Assembly: GCF_000381925.1 (NCBI RefSeq)
Contig: NZ_KB907308.1
Span: 620,001 to 684,000 of the forward strand
Length of the DNA stretch: 64,000 nt
Direction of reading: 5' to 3'
DNA from: Nocardia sp. BMG111209
Lineage (GTDB): Bacteria; Actinomycetota; Actinomycetes; Mycobacteriales; Mycobacteriaceae
In this document: piece after piece, positions 62,351-64,000 of the stretch
Position numbering within the stretch: the first letter of the stretch is position 1
Layout: each line of letters opens with the position of its first letter
Program-made: the position numbers and the translations under genes
The notes under the pieces: generated by a model
The model's database searches: none
Told to the model about the DNA's origin: nothing
Seen by the model: the letters and a program-made list of their open reading frames with translations, nothing else

Positions 62351-64000
62351 TCATCCGAGGAAATCGCGGTAGATGCGCATGGTGGCCGAGGCGGCGGCCG
62401 GGTCGGGATCCGGCCACCAGACCGTCGCCGGGGTGGGGACGATCGTCAGGAGGTCGCCCGGTACCAGGGTGGCCGCGTCGTCCAGCGCGTTCGCGAGCAT
62501 GTCGTGCGGTCCCGCGGTGAGGATCGCGGGCCGGCGCAGGTGCGGCAGCCGGGAGCGGGTGTCGTAACCGAAGCCGGCGCGGTAGGCGAGGTCGTAGGTC
62601 GTCCCGCTCTCCAGGATGCCCACGGCGTAGAGCTGGAGTTCGGCCGCGGCCGGGATGCCGATCGCGCGCGTCGCCGCGTGCTCGACGCGGTACCAGGGCC
62701 AGTAGGAGAACATGTCCCGGCGCCAGTTCCAGATCAGCTGCAGGTGCAGGCCGAACGGGTCCGGGGCGAAATCCGGGAAATAGTTGGCCAGCAGGTCGTC
62801 CCGGAATTCCGGGGTCACCATGACCGGCGCCTCGTAGACGCCTTTACCGATCCGGTCGGGTTCCGTGACGGTCATCTCGAGGGCGACGCAGGCGCCGGTG
62901 TGGGAACCCCAGACGTCGAAGGTGTCCCATCCGAGGGCGTCGGCGACCGCGAACGCCTCGCGGGCGAGTGCGGCGATATCGGGGACGCGGTCGCGGGGCT
63001 GCGACAGGCCGTTGCCGAAATAGTCGACCGCGACCGCGGTGCGGGTCTCGGCCAGGCCGCGCAGGACGGGAGCGAATTGCGCGGCGGAACCGCCGCCGGT
63101 GGCCAGCACGAGCACCGGCCGACCGGTCGAACCCGCGCGGCGCAGATGGGCGACGCCGTAGGCGGTGTCGAGGTACTGGTGCCAGATCTCCGTGCCGGGT
63201 GCGGGAGTGGTCGGCGGGGGCACCAGGGGTGCGGCACCGGTCGGCGGGGGTACGGCACCGGTCGACGGAGGTGCGGGAGTGGTCGACGGAGGTGCGGCAC
63301 CGGTCGACGGAGGTGCGGCACCGGTCGACGAGAGCTCGGCACCGGTCGGCACAGGTTCGAGAGCGGTCGACGAGGGATCGGCGGGAGTCGTCGCAATGGG
63401 CGGGGCGAGGACGGCGGGGAGTTCGGCGAGGGTGGCGAGCCGGGTGGCCTCGGGTAGCGACGCCGATGCGGCGGGTAGTGCGGCGGCCGCGAGCCGCCAA
63501 TACCGGACGAATGCCGCCGGATCGGTGACGGCCGCGACGAAGGTCGCGCTGAGGTCGGCGACCCCGGGCAGCGGCGGGCCGGCGGCGATCGGCAGGGTCG
63601 GATCGTCGGCGCGCACCAACCGGCGGTCGCGCAGGAAGGACCAGAACGCGTTGAGGTGCGTGCCGTCGTCGCGGGCCTGCGGCGACGGCGGGGTGAGCCC
63701 GTGCTCGAGCCAGCCGAGCGCGGATTCGACGCCGATCAGCACGGTCACCGCCGTCCGCAGCCGGTGTGCGACCGCCGGCGCCAGGGCCGCGGACAGTTCG
63801 AATGCGACCAGGTCCACGGACTCCTCGCCGAGGAAGGCGAGGCTCTCCGCGACGGCAGCGGCGCAGTCGCCGAGGGAGGTCGTGGCGGCCCGCGCCGAAC
63901 CGCCCACGCCGGGTGGCTCGACGACGATCACCCGGCGGCCGGGCAGCGTGACCAGCAGATCGTCCAGCAGTGTGGCGGCGGCCCGGGTGGGTCCGGCCAG
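62351..64000 (-). CDS. Two-domain alpha/beta-hydrolase fusion, partial
   Basis: Open through the window end on the minus strand, so the N-terminus is missing. Two alpha/beta-hydrolase domains are joined by a Ser/Thr/Pro linker of about 60 residues (TGAAPPSTGAAPPSTTPAPP repeats). In the N-terminal domain the nucleophile elbow reads AFELS; in the C-terminal domain it reads WGSHTGA, with His at the usual Ser position, as in other GxHTGA-type proteins. An acid and His are visible in FGNGLSQPRD and GPHDML. Both domains may be non-hydrolytic or use altered chemistry. Downstream of the cyclase operon start; stop 62351-62353. Confidence 0.75.
   Translation of the reverse strand: MAGPTRAAATLLDDLLVTLPGRRVIVVEPPGVGGSARAATTSLGDCAAAVAESLAFLGEESVDLVAFELSAALAPAVAHRLRTAVTVLIGVESALGWLEHGLTPPSPQARDDGTHLNAFWSFLRDRRLVRADDPTLPIAAGPPLPGVADLSATFVAAVTDPAAFVRYWRLAAAALPAASASLPEATRLATLAELPAVLAPPIATTPADPSSTALEPVPTGAELSSTGAAPPSTGAAPPSTTPAPPSTGAVPPPTGAAPLVPPPTTPAPGTEIWHQYLDTAYGVAHLRRAGSTGRPVLVLATGGGSAAQFAPVLRGLAETRTAVAVDYFGNGLSQPRDRVPDIAALAREAFAVADALGWDTFDVWGSHTGACVALEMTVTEPDRIGKGVYEAPVMVTPEFRDDLLANYFPDFAPDPFGLHLQLIWNWRRDMFSYWPWYRVEHAATRAIGIPAAAELQLYAVGILESGTTYDLAYRAGFGYDTRSRLPHLRRPAILTAGPHDMLANALDDAATLVPGDLLTIVPTPATVWWPDPDPAAASATMRIYRDFLG

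Overview
The window is high-GC actinobacterial chromosome, most likely from a mycolic-acid producer of the Nocardia/Rhodococcus type. This rests on pervasive G/C third codon positions, frequent GTG/TTG starts, many 4-bp ATGA or GTGA gene overlaps, and a backbone resembling the Mycobacterium tuberculosis Rv3010c-Rv3025c neighbourhood (pfkA, gatA, gatC, ACT-domain gene, ligA, MetE-like gene, mnmA, cysteine desulfurase). No rRNA, tRNA or CRISPR array was seen.

Layout. 1-5.4 kb: C-terminal part of a transmembrane Ser/Thr kinase with a long repeat linker, followed by two tandem beta-lactamase-fold lipoproteins, the second lacking its nucleophile serine. 5.4-16.8 kb: pfkA, a membrane protein, a tetR-nmrA pair, a second Ser/Thr kinase, uppP, a MarR regulator, a NarL-type two-component system, and a secreted phospholipase A2-like gene with an Abhydrolase_9-type membrane hydrolase. 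16.7-36.1 kb: the conserved housekeeping block (gatCA, ACT protein, ligA, and the overlapping series iscS-mnmA-HAD-metE-like), interspersed with regulators, an MFS exporter with an SGNH hydrolase, SDR/AKR/F420-type oxidoreductases, an ArsR-SRPBCC regulator with a triple operator, and a solitary AAA ATPase. 36.1-37.0 kb: a gene graveyard holding NB-ARC/TPR-like and IS30-like remnants. 37.0-40.4 kb: exported esterase, a lipoprotein with two Rieske domains, and an oxalate-decarboxylase bicupin.

40.5-50.3 kb is a catabolic or biotransformation island: SDR, CaiB-type CoA transferase, epimerase, second SDR, an unknown protein, TetR, cytochrome P450, amidohydrolase, single-cluster ferredoxin and a second P450. 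The same 20-bp operator-like sequence (16/20 identical) lies upstream of both rightward operons, one copy next to the tetR gene, so the cluster looks like one TetR regulon. The substrate cannot be deduced from sequence.

50.3-54.6 kb is an accessory patch: an IS256-family element, a hypothetical gene with a TTG start and strong ribosome binding site, a small exported protein, a ClpX-type zinc finger fused to an HTH-like tail, and a possible P-loop remnant. 54.6-64 kb carries an acyl-CoA synthetase, an Ohr-like peroxidase and a leftward operon: a two-domain alpha/beta hydrolase (cut by the window end), a cyclase-family protein, a 26-codon small ORF, an FAD oxidoreductase, an isocitrate-lyase/PEP-mutase family lyase and LeuC/LeuD-type hydro-lyase subunits. 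The last three match the logic of an alkylmaleate hydratase plus alkylmalate lyase, as in dimethylmaleate degradation, which is offered as a hypothesis.

Candidates for something undescribed are the shared-operator P450/CoA-transferase regulon, the LeuCD-like/lyase operon with its small ORF, the nucleophile-less lipoprotein paralogue, the twin-Rieske lipoprotein, and the LigA acidic repeat tail that appears frameshifted. Everything here was read by eye; no database search or structure prediction was run.
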